64,000 nucleotides of DNA from Alteribacter populi (lineage in GTDB: Bacteria; Bacillota; Bacilli; Bacillales; Salisediminibacteriaceae), in the NCBI RefSeq assembly GCF_002352765.1, contig NZ_KZ293963.1, positions 704,368-768,367 of the forward strand, written 5' to 3'. Each line of letters begins with the position of its first letter. Within the stretch, counting starts at the first letter, position 1. The notes under the pieces were generated by a model, which ran no database searches, was not told where the DNA came from, and saw nothing but the letters and a program-made list of their open reading frames with translations. Positions 24,635 to 31,930 of this stretch are shown here, in pieces. The position numbers and the translations under genes were made by a program.

Positions 24635-25606
24635 GTGTCAGAATTCATGAAGCATGTAGTAGAAGATGTTCTAAGACGCAGTACTCCTTCATCAGGTAAT
24701 GTAAAGCTATCAAGCACTCAAACTAAGCGTAATACTGATGTATCTGCTAAACCTGTAAATTCAGAAAATGTAATAAATAATATACAACGCCCTAACTACC
24801 AACAGCAAAAACAAAAAGAACGTCTAAAGGTTTTAAGAAGTGAGCATCACTCATCCAAATATCAGAACAAAACAATGAATCAGCCTGTTGATCGTTCATC
24901 TAAGTATACAAAAGACTCTCTTTCTAAGCTGATTAAAGTAACTTTAAGTGAAGGAAAGAATAGTGCTGAGAACGGAAGAACGACCGTACACAGCAATACA
25001 GCGTCCCCTAAAAAAGCGGCTCAGTTCATAGGGAAATCAAAAGACGGCACTAGTGTGTGGCACTTTCCTGAAGTGCATGAGCAAATGAAAGGTATGTTTA
25101 ACGGAAACGTACAAGCAAGCAATGTTGGGGTAGTTTCTTCAGAGCTATGTTCTCCTGGACAGCTGTTTATAGTAGACGAAACGTTAAAGGCATTCCCTGA
25201 CATGCACTATCATTTGGAGTGGGACAAGTCGCAGAAACAGGGATTTATTCTGGAATTATACTTACAAGATGAAACCCGTATGGTTCAAGTCTTAAATAAA
25301 ATTTACCAAACGATTAATCGTCACTCAATGACAAAGATTGAAAGCCATACTACACTTCACCCAAGTGCTTGGCTATTACAAAAGTTAGATTTAGACAACT
25401 CCTATAACAGGATAGCTGTGTTAGAAGGCTTACCTTATTATGATAGCTTCGGACTTATCGACCGCTACATAAGTCAAAGTCCTAAGAATACTCTAACCTA
25501 TAAAATTGAAGCTTGTTACCTCGCACTTATGGGCAGTGATCAGGTTGTGTCCAATGCTATACAACAGTTAAAAAAAGAAGCAAATCGATACCTTGATGTG
25601 AGGTAA
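24635..25606 (+). CDS. BMC-associated protein with encapsulation-like N-terminal helix, long linker and possible divergent tandem BMC domains
   Basis: The 323-residue protein starts with SEFMKHVVEDVLRRS, an amphipathic helix like known BMC encapsulation peptides. Residues 16-130 are polar, rich in Ser, Thr, Asn, Lys and Gln, and probably disordered. Residues 131-323 appear folded. Two parts (GVVSSELCSPGQLFIVDETL then ILELYLQDETRMVQVLNKI; and IAVLEGLPYYDSFGLIDRYI then YLALMGSDQVVSNAIQQLKK) echo the strand-helix rhythm of the BMC fold, although identity is low. It might be a divergent trimeric shell protein or a scaffold linking cargo to shell. I do not recognise a named family. Confidence 0.55.
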   Translation: MSEFMKHVVEDVLRRSTPSSGNVKLSSTQTKRNTDVSAKPVNSENVINNIQRPNYQQQKQKERLKVLRSEHHSSKYQNKTMNQPVDRSSKYTKDSLSKLIKVTLSEGKNSAENGRTTVHSNTASPKKAAQFIGKSKDGTSVWHFPEVHEQMKGMFNGNVQASNVGVVSSELCSPGQLFIVDETLKAFPDMHYHLEWDKSQKQGFILELYLQDETRMVQVLNKIYQTINRHSMTKIESHTTLHPSAWLLQKLDLDNSYNRIAVLEGLPYYDSFGLIDRYISQSPKNTLTYKIEACYLALMGSDQVVSNAIQQLKKEANRYLDVR

Positions 25607-25618
25607 GGAGGGTAGATG

Positions 25619-26068
25619 ATGAATACTTATGCTTTAGGACTAATCGAAACTGTTGGATATACGTCAGCCATCTCTGCTGCAGATGCTGCTCTAAAAGCCG
25701 CTGATGTAGAACTTATTGCACTAGAAAAGGTGATTGGTGCTGGAGGTGCTATAAGCGTAACCATTCACTTGAGTGGTGATGTTGCAGCAGTTTCTTCAGC
25801 TGTAGAAACAGGAGAAAAGGAGTGTAACCGCGTGGGAAAAGTAATATCCGCTCATGTCATCCCTCATTCACATCCTGAAGTGGGTGAAAAGCTGTTAAAG
25901 AATTTTAGCCTTCCAGACGTTAAAAACGAGACTCAAACATCAACAAAGAACAAAAAATTGAAAGAAAAACCGGCCGGGCGGAAAGCTACGAGCAAAAAAC
26001 AGGAAGAGAAAAAGGCCACAAACAATAAGGAAAAGGATACTCCTAAAACAGATGATGATCAAGTTTAA
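25619..26068 (+). CDS. BMC-H shell protein 2 with lysine-rich tail
   Basis: The 149-residue protein has a BMC domain in residues 1-100 (ALGLIETVGYTSAISAADAA, VTIHLSGDVAAVSSAVETG, VIPHSHPEVGEK). The remaining 45 residues are a low-complexity tail dense in Lys, Glu, Thr and Asn. Such a tail could bind RNA, cargo or another shell face; its role is unknown. Two adjacent ATGs exist; I prefer the second (25619) because it is seven bases from GGAGG, whereas the first (25616) is only four. It lies between the divergent shell-like gene and the third BMC-H gene. Confidence 0.9.
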   Translation: MNTYALGLIETVGYTSAISAADAALKAADVELIALEKVIGAGGAISVTIHLSGDVAAVSSAVETGEKECNRVGKVISAHVIPHSHPEVGEKLLKNFSLPDVKNETQTSTKNKKLKEKPAGRKATSKKQEEKKATNNKEKDTPKTDDDQV

Positions 26069-26116
26069 GTAAATGAAATTGACCAAGGATTAAACACACT
26101 TGAAGGAGGATATAAA

Positions 26117-26398
26117 ATGGGCGAAGCGTTAGGAATGGTTGAAACTAAAGGTCTTGTAGGTGCTATTGAAGCTGCAGATGCGATGGTAAAAGCTGCGAAT
26201 GTTGAAGTATGCGGTTATGAAAAGATTGGTTTTGGGTTAGTGACAATTATGGTTCGTGGAGATGTTGGTGCTGTAAAAGCTGCAACAGATGCAGGAGCAA
26301 GTGCTGCAAGCAGAGTAGGCGAGCTTATTTCCGTTCATGTAATCCCAAGACCACACAGTGAAGTTGAAAGAGTATTAATGAATAATAAAGGAGAATAA
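26117..26398 (+). CDS. BMC-H shell protein 3
   Basis: The 93-residue protein is a canonical single-domain BMC hexamer subunit: LGMVETKGLVGAIEAADAMV, VTIMVRGDVGAVKAATDAG and HVIPRPHSEVE. It is the most typical of the three BMC-H proteins in length and sequence and is likely a main shell tile. GGAGGAT precedes the ATG. Its stop is two bases before the GTG start of the next gene. Confidence 0.96.
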   Translation: MGEALGMVETKGLVGAIEAADAMVKAANVEVCGYEKIGFGLVTIMVRGDVGAVKAATDAGASAASRVGELISVHVIPRPHSEVERVLMNNKGE

Positions 26399-26400
26399 AG

Positions 26401-27150
26401 GTGAATCAAAAAACGCAGAGTTCAGTGGTCAATCACACTCTGTTAAACCTGTATTACAAGCATCAGCATGAAGAATTGAAGCAAGGTTATCCAAGAGTTC
26501 TGGCCCTTCTTTCTTATCACATGATTGGAGTGGAAGAAGGTTTCTCAAGTTTAAGAGAATTAAACCAACAAAAGGCTAGAGTTCAGATATGGCCGGATAA
26601 CCTTGCAAAAAAATATTACAGTAAAAATCAAATTTTAACTCAAACCGGGATTGATGATTGGGTGTTTTCAGACCAAGAAGTGGAATTAATAAAACATCAT
26701 TATCAACACCTCTTCATTCCCGTACTACCCTTTTCCCTTTTATCTGCCATTATCAGATATGAAGATCGTCAACCTTTTGTTCGACTTATATTATGGGCTT
26801 TGTTTGCTGGTGTTAAAGTTAGTGCTTTAACACTCGGAGCAGACCCATCCCATTCTGCTTGGAAAGAAAGACAGTTGGATCAGGGGGCAATGTATTTACA
26901 GCACGATATATCCCGGCAGCTCAATCAATTACGCAATATGGGAATTCAAGGTTTAGAGTTAAAAGATGTAGGTGAATGGCTTTATAAATCTCGCACCTCA
27001 AAAAAGAAACGAGTGTTAACTGAAAAAGACATTACAGACGCTCATCTGAAAAAAGAGAGCGAATTATATATACAAAAGGGATGTATTGTTACCCCTTTAG
27101 CATTGGATGTTGCTAAACAGTATAACATTGAACTAATTTTCCCTTCTTAA
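26401..27150 (+). CDS. BMC-locus protein of unknown function with EutQ/flavoprotein-like C-terminal motif
   Basis: The 249-residue protein has a central domain (residues 30-170) with Rossmann-like alternation, including RVLALLSYHMIG and HLFIPVLPFSLLSAII. The C-terminal segment RVLTEKDITDAH...GCIVTPLALDVAKQYNIELIF resembles a short module seen in many BMC accessory proteins. Flavoprotein-like accessory proteins of this kind occur in other BMC loci. No catalytic residues can be assigned and there is no signal peptide. The start is GTG, two bases after the third BMC-H gene. A role in shell assembly or as an accessory enzyme is possible. Confidence 0.5.
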   Translation: MNQKTQSSVVNHTLLNLYYKHQHEELKQGYPRVLALLSYHMIGVEEGFSSLRELNQQKARVQIWPDNLAKKYYSKNQILTQTGIDDWVFSDQEVELIKHHYQHLFIPVLPFSLLSAIIRYEDRQPFVRLILWALFAGVKVSALTLGADPSHSAWKERQLDQGAMYLQHDISRQLNQLRNMGIQGLELKDVGEWLYKSRTSKKKRVLTEKDITDAHLKKESELYIQKGCIVTPLALDVAKQYNIELIFPS

Positions 27151-27214
27151 GGGTTGTTTTATCAAACCAGATATGAACTCAACATAAAAATTCGCTTAAG
27201 GGAGAAGGTCCTGT

Positions 27215-27502
27215 ATGAATATGGGAATCGTTATTGGACGAATTACCGCAACAAGAAAGGATGAAAATCTGGTCGGTTTCAAGATTTTGATCACGCAACC
27301 AATTGATGTACAGGAAAACGCTACAGGACAAGCTTTGATTACCGTTGATATGGCGGGAGCCGGTATCGGTGAAAAGGTTATCTATGTATCGGGAAGTATG
27401 GCTTCACGGGCAACCCAAAACAAGGACGCTCCGGTTGATGCCGCCATTGTCGGTATTATCGATACGATAGACGTAGAAATGAAATTTGGAGGGAAGGATT
27501 AA
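27215..27502 (+). CDS. eutN: BMC-P vertex protein (EutN/CcmL family)
   Basis: The 95-residue protein forms the pentamers that close the vertices of a microcompartment. MGIVIGRITATRKDENLVGFK, the central VDMAGAGIGEKVIYVSGS and the C-terminal DAAIVGIIDTIDVE follow the EutN/CcmL pattern closely. A pentamer gene with hexamer genes indicates a closed shell and not just sheets. GGGAGAAGG precedes the ATG. The stop overlaps the start of the deaminase-like gene (TAATG), coupling shell and cargo. Confidence 0.95.
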   Translation: MNMGIVIGRITATRKDENLVGFKILITQPIDVQENATGQALITVDMAGAGIGEKVIYVSGSMASRATQNKDAPVDAAIVGIIDTIDVEMKFGGKD

Positions 27503-29328
27503 TGGATGCACTGAATATAAAAGAAGCCCTGCAGTGGCGAAAATTAATTGATACATTACTAGATAAAAATCAATTTGCAGATCTCGTACTTCAAGGTGGC
27601 TGTTTCATTAACGTTATTACAAGAGAACTATATGAGGCAGACATAGCAGTAAAAGGAGAGCATGTGCTACTTGTTGGAGATGCCGAGGAGCTAATAGGTC
27701 CTTCAACCAAAGTAGAAAATGTAAGTGGTAAGTTTGTCTCTCCAGGATTCATTGATTCCCATATGCACTTTGAAAGTGCGGTATTGACTGTCACAGAATT
27801 TTCAAAGCTTTCTCTTCCTACAGGAACGACAACGTTGATTGCTGACCCCCATGAAATTGGAAATGTCTTAGGAGTTAAAGGGATGCAAGCAATGATTGAA
27901 GAAGCTACGACACTGCCCCATCAAGTTTTTTATACCGTTCCCTGTCTCACACCCGATGCTCCCGGACTCGAAACGGCAGGATACGATGTGACTTCTAAAG
28001 ACATGAAAACCTTATTGAATGATCCGTATGTTCAAGGGATCGGTGAGACCCAAGGATTTAGTAATGTTAACCCAGTTTATCAGCATGCTTCGGAGCTGAT
28101 TGATGACCAACTGGCTTCTGTATCCTATGCCAAAAGCATTGGAAAGACTGTAGAGGGCAATGCTCCCGCCTTATTTGGTAAAGAACTTGCAGCTCATATT
28201 ATTAGTGGTGGCACACATATTTCCTGTCATGAAACGACAACAAAAGAAGAAATGATTGAAAAATTACGGTACGGTGTGAGTGTCTTTATGCGCGAAGGTT
28301 CATCCCAACGTAACATGGCAGAATGTATTCGCGCAATTACCGAGGAAGGACTCGATTCCAGAAGAGCCATTCTCGTATCGGATGATATGGTTCCTGAAGA
28401 CTTGCTAAAAGATGGTCATATGAACGATATCGTCAAAAGAACGATTGCCCAAGGAATTGATCCTGTAGAAGCCATTCAAATGGTGACCATTAATCCCGCT
28501 ACTCACTTCGGTTTTCAAGATCTCGGTGTACTAGCTCCAGGGAAACGAGCAGACATCGCTGTTATTTCAGATTTAGAGCAGATGACGATTGATCAAGTGT
28601 ATGTAGGTGGAAAGAAAATCGCTGAAAATGGTGAACTGACGATTGATATTCCAAGTTATACGTACCCAGAAACGGTTAAACAATCGATCAAACGTGAGCC
28701 AGTTAAAGAAGAAGATTTACACATTAACGTAAGTGATCGAAACAGAACGCATTCACATGCTACGGTTAGAGCCATTAAAGCTATACCAGATCAAAATCTG
28801 ACAGGGACCGGAGAATTTAAATTAAATGTAACAAATGGTATCGTGCAGCCTTGTCTTAAGCAGGATGTTTTACCTCTCATGGTAGTGGAACGTCACGGAA
28901 GGTCGGGAAAGATAGGCAAAACCTTTCTCCATGGGTTTCAGCTCCAGTCCGGAGCCATTGCTGAAAGCGTTGCTCACGACACTCATAATATTATTGTTAC
29001 CGGGACTAACTATGAGGATATGGTAACAGCTGTCAATCGCGTTATCTCCATGCAGGGAGGGATCGCAATGATCAAAGATGGCAAAGTAGTTGGTGACTTG
29101 CCATTGAGAATTGGCGGGCTAATGACAGATGAATTTACAGGAAAAGAAGTCAGCAAAAAAATAGCAGAGTTGCATTCGTTGGCTAAGGAAGAGCTCGGTT
29201 GCGGCTTCCATGTTCCATTTATGCATTTATCATTCTGGTCATTGGTGACTAGTCCTGAATGGAAAATTACAGACATGGGCTTGATCGAAGTTGATAAATT
29301 TAAAATTATTCCTACGATCATTGAATAA
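27502..29328 (+). CDS. Adenine-deaminase-family amidohydrolase with altered active-site motifs
   Basis: The 608-residue enzyme follows the adenine deaminase (Ade) fold: GFIDSHMHFESAVLT, ADPHEIGNVLG, GIGETQGF and the C-terminal GGIAMIKDGKVVGDLPL. Three motifs depart from genuine Ade as I know it: GHAPGL is EGNAPALFG (metal-site His to Asn), SDHEC is SCHET and TDDKHP is SDDMVP. A different amino-heterocycle, for instance 4-aminoimidazole, is therefore more likely than adenine. The N terminus (residues 1-25, IKEALQWRKLIDTLLDK) forms a helix that could serve as a shell tag. It overlaps the vertex gene by one base. Family firm, substrate inferred. Confidence 0.8.
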   Translation: MDALNIKEALQWRKLIDTLLDKNQFADLVLQGGCFINVITRELYEADIAVKGEHVLLVGDAEELIGPSTKVENVSGKFVSPGFIDSHMHFESAVLTVTEFSKLSLPTGTTTLIADPHEIGNVLGVKGMQAMIEEATTLPHQVFYTVPCLTPDAPGLETAGYDVTSKDMKTLLNDPYVQGIGETQGFSNVNPVYQHASELIDDQLASVSYAKSIGKTVEGNAPALFGKELAAHIISGGTHISCHETTTKEEMIEKLRYGVSVFMREGSSQRNMAECIRAITEEGLDSRRAILVSDDMVPEDLLKDGHMNDIVKRTIAQGIDPVEAIQMVTINPATHFGFQDLGVLAPGKRADIAVISDLEQMTIDQVYVGGKKIAENGELTIDIPSYTYPETVKQSIKREPVKEEDLHINVSDRNRTHSHATVRAIKAIPDQNLTGTGEFKLNVTNGIVQPCLKQDVLPLMVVERHGRSGKIGKTFLHGFQLQSGAIAESVAHDTHNIIVTGTNYEDMVTAVNRVISMQGGIAMIKDGKVVGDLPLRIGGLMTDEFTGKEVSKKIAELHSLAKEELGCGFHVPFMHLSFWSLVTSPEWKITDMGLIEVDKFKIIPTIIE

Positions 29329-29400
29329 ATGAGGTATTGATTTGACAAGGGATAAGAAGTAAACATTGAAGTGACAGTTTTATAGAAAGGAGAAGGTGAT

Positions 29401-30081
29401 GTGACTCGACTCATAGACTTATCACAGGAAATATATCAAGGAATGCCAGTATTTCCATTACACCAAAAAACGATGATTTTTCCGAATATGACTCATGAAG
29501 AAGCAAAGGAACAAGTAGGCTTTGAATTTGCAACGAATAACCTTTTAATTAATGAACACGGCCCCACTCATACGGATGCTACTTACGAATTTGATCCAAA
29601 TGGAAAAACGATCGATGAAATGTCATTAGAATATTTTTACGGACCGGCTATTTGTCTGGACCTCTCCTATATTTCTCCTGATGCATATATTTCAGCTTCT
29701 GACCTGGAAAGAGCATTGAAGAAATCTTCTCAAGTTATTCAAGAAGGGGACATTGTTCTTCTTTACACCGGTCACTATGAGAGGGCATATAGTACAGATG
29801 AATGGTTAACGCGATATACCGGATTGGATTATAACGGAGCGAAATGGTTAGCAGAAAAAGGAGTTGTAAATATTGGAATCGATGCCCCAGCAATTGACAA
29901 CCCAAAAGACCCTGACTTTTCTGGTCATCTCGTCTGCAGAGAATACCAAATGTCAAATACCGAAAATCTATGTAATTTAGGGGAAGTAGCCGGGAAGAGA
30001 TTCCTTTACTTTGGCTTACCTTTAAAAATAAGAAATGGGACAGGTTCCCCTATTCGAGCTGTAGCGTTACTAGTTGATTAA
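29401..30081 (+). CDS. Cyclase-family (kynurenine-formamidase-like) metal hydrolase
   Basis: The 226-residue enzyme belongs to the PF04199 'cyclase' family, divalent-metal amidases that include kynurenine formamidase and isatin hydrolase. The metal motif appears as NEHGPTHTDATYEFDP, and the later DLSYISPD, VLLYTGHYE and IGIDAPAIDNP are typical. Members often hydrolyse amide bonds in or next to rings, so ring opening of imidazol-4-one to formiminoglycine is a reasonable guess here. The start is GTG with AAAGGAGAAGG upstream, 72 bases after the deaminase-like gene. Confidence 0.82.
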   Translation: MTRLIDLSQEIYQGMPVFPLHQKTMIFPNMTHEEAKEQVGFEFATNNLLINEHGPTHTDATYEFDPNGKTIDEMSLEYFYGPAICLDLSYISPDAYISASDLERALKKSSQVIQEGDIVLLYTGHYERAYSTDEWLTRYTGLDYNGAKWLAEKGVVNIGIDAPAIDNPKDPDFSGHLVCREYQMSNTENLCNLGEVAGKRFLYFGLPLKIRNGTGSPIRAVALLVD

Positions 30082-30110
30082 TATTTTTGAGTTGTAAAGG
30101 GGTGGTTAGC

Positions 30111-30731
30111 TTGCCAAGTTCGGAACAGGTAATAAAAGAGGAAATTCTCATTCCTCCATATGAGGGAAGAAGTATTTTGGTTCGAAAAAATGAAGCCTTG
30201 ATTATTATTGATGTAGAAGGAAAGCAAGTTGGTGATTTCGTATGCTTTAATTTTCATGACGCACAAGAATATGTATCTCCAGTCCATATGAGAGCATCAT
30301 TAAGCAGCATTAGGTTAAAAATCGGAGATGGGCTATACAGCAATAAACGACGCCCTTTGATGACTTTTGAACAGGACACCGTTGGTAAGCATGACTTCTT
30401 CTTTCCTGCCTGCGATTATTATCGCTACAAAGTAGATTATAATATGGAAGATCACCCTAACTGCCATGACAACCTAAAAAATAGCTTGAAATCCTATAAT
30501 TTAGATCATTTGCCTGTACCTGATCCGATTAATTTTTTCATGAATAATAAGCTAAATGACCTTGGAGATTATGAAATTTGTGAACCTTTATCCAAACCTG
30601 GTGACTACGTACAATTAAAGGCTGTAGAGGATGTTGTGATTGCGGTTTCCACGTGCTCACAAGATATGGCTGCAGTCAATGGGTTTAACGTTACTCCTCT
30701 AAAGCTTCAGGTCTTATCAAGCAACGGTTAA
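30111..30731 (+). CDS. DUF1989 (urea-carboxylase-associated) protein
   Basis: The 206-residue protein is a member of the DUF1989 family, several of which sit next to urea or guanidine carboxylase; the pair CgdA/CgdB of that family is a carboxyguanidine deiminase. Visible motifs include the Cys-containing FFPACDYYRY, EDHPNCHDN and NFFMNNKL, where Cys and His could form a metal or catalytic site. By analogy it may deiminate an N-formimino compound. The TTG at 30111 has GGGGTGG about seven bases upstream, better placed than a TTG at 30087. It lies between the cyclase-family and M20 genes. Confidence 0.78.
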   Translation: MPSSEQVIKEEILIPPYEGRSILVRKNEALIIIDVEGKQVGDFVCFNFHDAQEYVSPVHMRASLSSIRLKIGDGLYSNKRRPLMTFEQDTVGKHDFFFPACDYYRYKVDYNMEDHPNCHDNLKNSLKSYNLDHLPVPDPINFFMNNKLNDLGDYEICEPLSKPGDYVQLKAVEDVVIAVSTCSQDMAAVNGFNVTPLKLQVLSSNG

Positions 30732-30764
30732 TCTTTCATACAGGATTTTTAGGAAGGTGAAAAT

Positions 30765-31913
30765 ATGGAGGAACTATCTTTCTTACAAAAACTCATACGA
30801 GCCAATAGCTCAAATCCACCGGGGAATGAGTATGAAGTTGGAAAGATCATAGCAGAGCGTGCAAAACATTCCGGAATCGATATGACATTTGGTCACCTCG
30901 AAACGAACAGATGTAATGTCCAGGCTAGGTTAAAAGGAAATGGCCAAAAAAAAGTTTTATTGTGCGGGCATATGGATACCGTTTCTCCAGGTGAACAAAC
31001 GTGGGAACACGGTCCATACTCAGGCACAATAGAGGGAGACCGTCTGTATGGTCGTGGTGCTTCCGACATGAAAAGCGGACTGGCCGCAATGTATCTCGCA
31101 TTTGAATCACTCTATCAATCTAAGAATCATTCATCACTAGGTGAGGTCGTTTTCCTGGGCACTGCGGGTGAAGAAGTGGACAGTTGCGGAGCAAAGCAAT
31201 ATTTAAACGCTAATCGTATCGAAGAATTTGATGCCATTGTCATTGGTGAACCTACAAATGAGAAAGTGGTCATTGGTCATAAAGGTGCACTGTGGCTCGA
31301 GATCGTGACATTTGGAAAAACAGCACACGGATCGATGCCGCACCTCGGTATCAACGCTATTGATCATATAACACTTGTAATCGGTCTTATCGAACAACTA
31401 GGTCTAGAATGGAAAGTGACGAAAGGACCATTAGGACAAAGTAGTATGGCCATAACGAAAGTAGGCGGTGGCATCCAGACGAATGTTATTCCAGACCGAT
31501 GTTATATCCAAGTAGATATTCGTAGTATCCCCCCGCAATCTCATAATGAATTATTAGCGATAGTGGAGAACAAGCTAGAAGATATTGCAAGAAAACATCC
31601 ATCTTTTCGTTGTAAAGTTGAGACATTATTGGATCGGGCACCTTTATTAACGGATCCTTCGACTGACATAATTCAAAAAGCGTTAAAAATTAATGAAGGT
31701 CAATTGAGAGAAAATCATGCAAGCGCCTGCTACGGTGTTTCTTACTACACAGATGGGTCTGTATTAAATCCGCAAAGTGAAATTAGTACTCTTATCTATG
31801 GTCCAGGCGATGAAAAGTTAGCCCATCAACCAAATGAATGGGTCGATATTCACGCTTACCTACGCTCCATTTCATTTTATAAGGATTTGTTGACATCATA
31901 TTTTACCGAATAA
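30765..31913 (+). CDS. M20-family amidohydrolase (ArgE/DapE-like)
   Basis: The 382-residue di-zinc hydrolase carries the M20 signatures LCGHMDTVSPG, YGRGASDMKSG (bridging Asp), GTAGEEVDSCG (catalytic Glu) and IGEPTNE, with a dimerisation domain between about residues 175 and 290. Such enzymes deacylate N-acyl or N-formyl amino acids or cleave carbamoyl amino acids. As the last gene of the BMC set it could release glycine from N-formylglycine; a peptidase or carbamoylase role is equally possible from sequence alone. AGGAAGGTG precedes the ATG. The next gene is convergent. Confidence 0.85.
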   Translation: MEELSFLQKLIRANSSNPPGNEYEVGKIIAERAKHSGIDMTFGHLETNRCNVQARLKGNGQKKVLLCGHMDTVSPGEQTWEHGPYSGTIEGDRLYGRGASDMKSGLAAMYLAFESLYQSKNHSSLGEVVFLGTAGEEVDSCGAKQYLNANRIEEFDAIVIGEPTNEKVVIGHKGALWLEIVTFGKTAHGSMPHLGINAIDHITLVIGLIEQLGLEWKVTKGPLGQSSMAITKVGGGIQTNVIPDRCYIQVDIRSIPPQSHNELLAIVENKLEDIARKHPSFRCKVETLLDRAPLLTDPSTDIIQKALKINEGQLRENHASACYGVSYYTDGSVLNPQSEISTLIYGPGDEKLAHQPNEWVDIHAYLRSISFYKDLLTSYFTE

Positions 31914-31930
31914 TTTGATGCCACCTACAC

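Noticed and set aside
18381..31913. Propanediol, ethanolamine or glycyl-radical type BMC
   Set aside because: No diol dehydratase, ammonia lyase, glycyl radical enzyme, aldehyde dehydrogenase or PduL is present.
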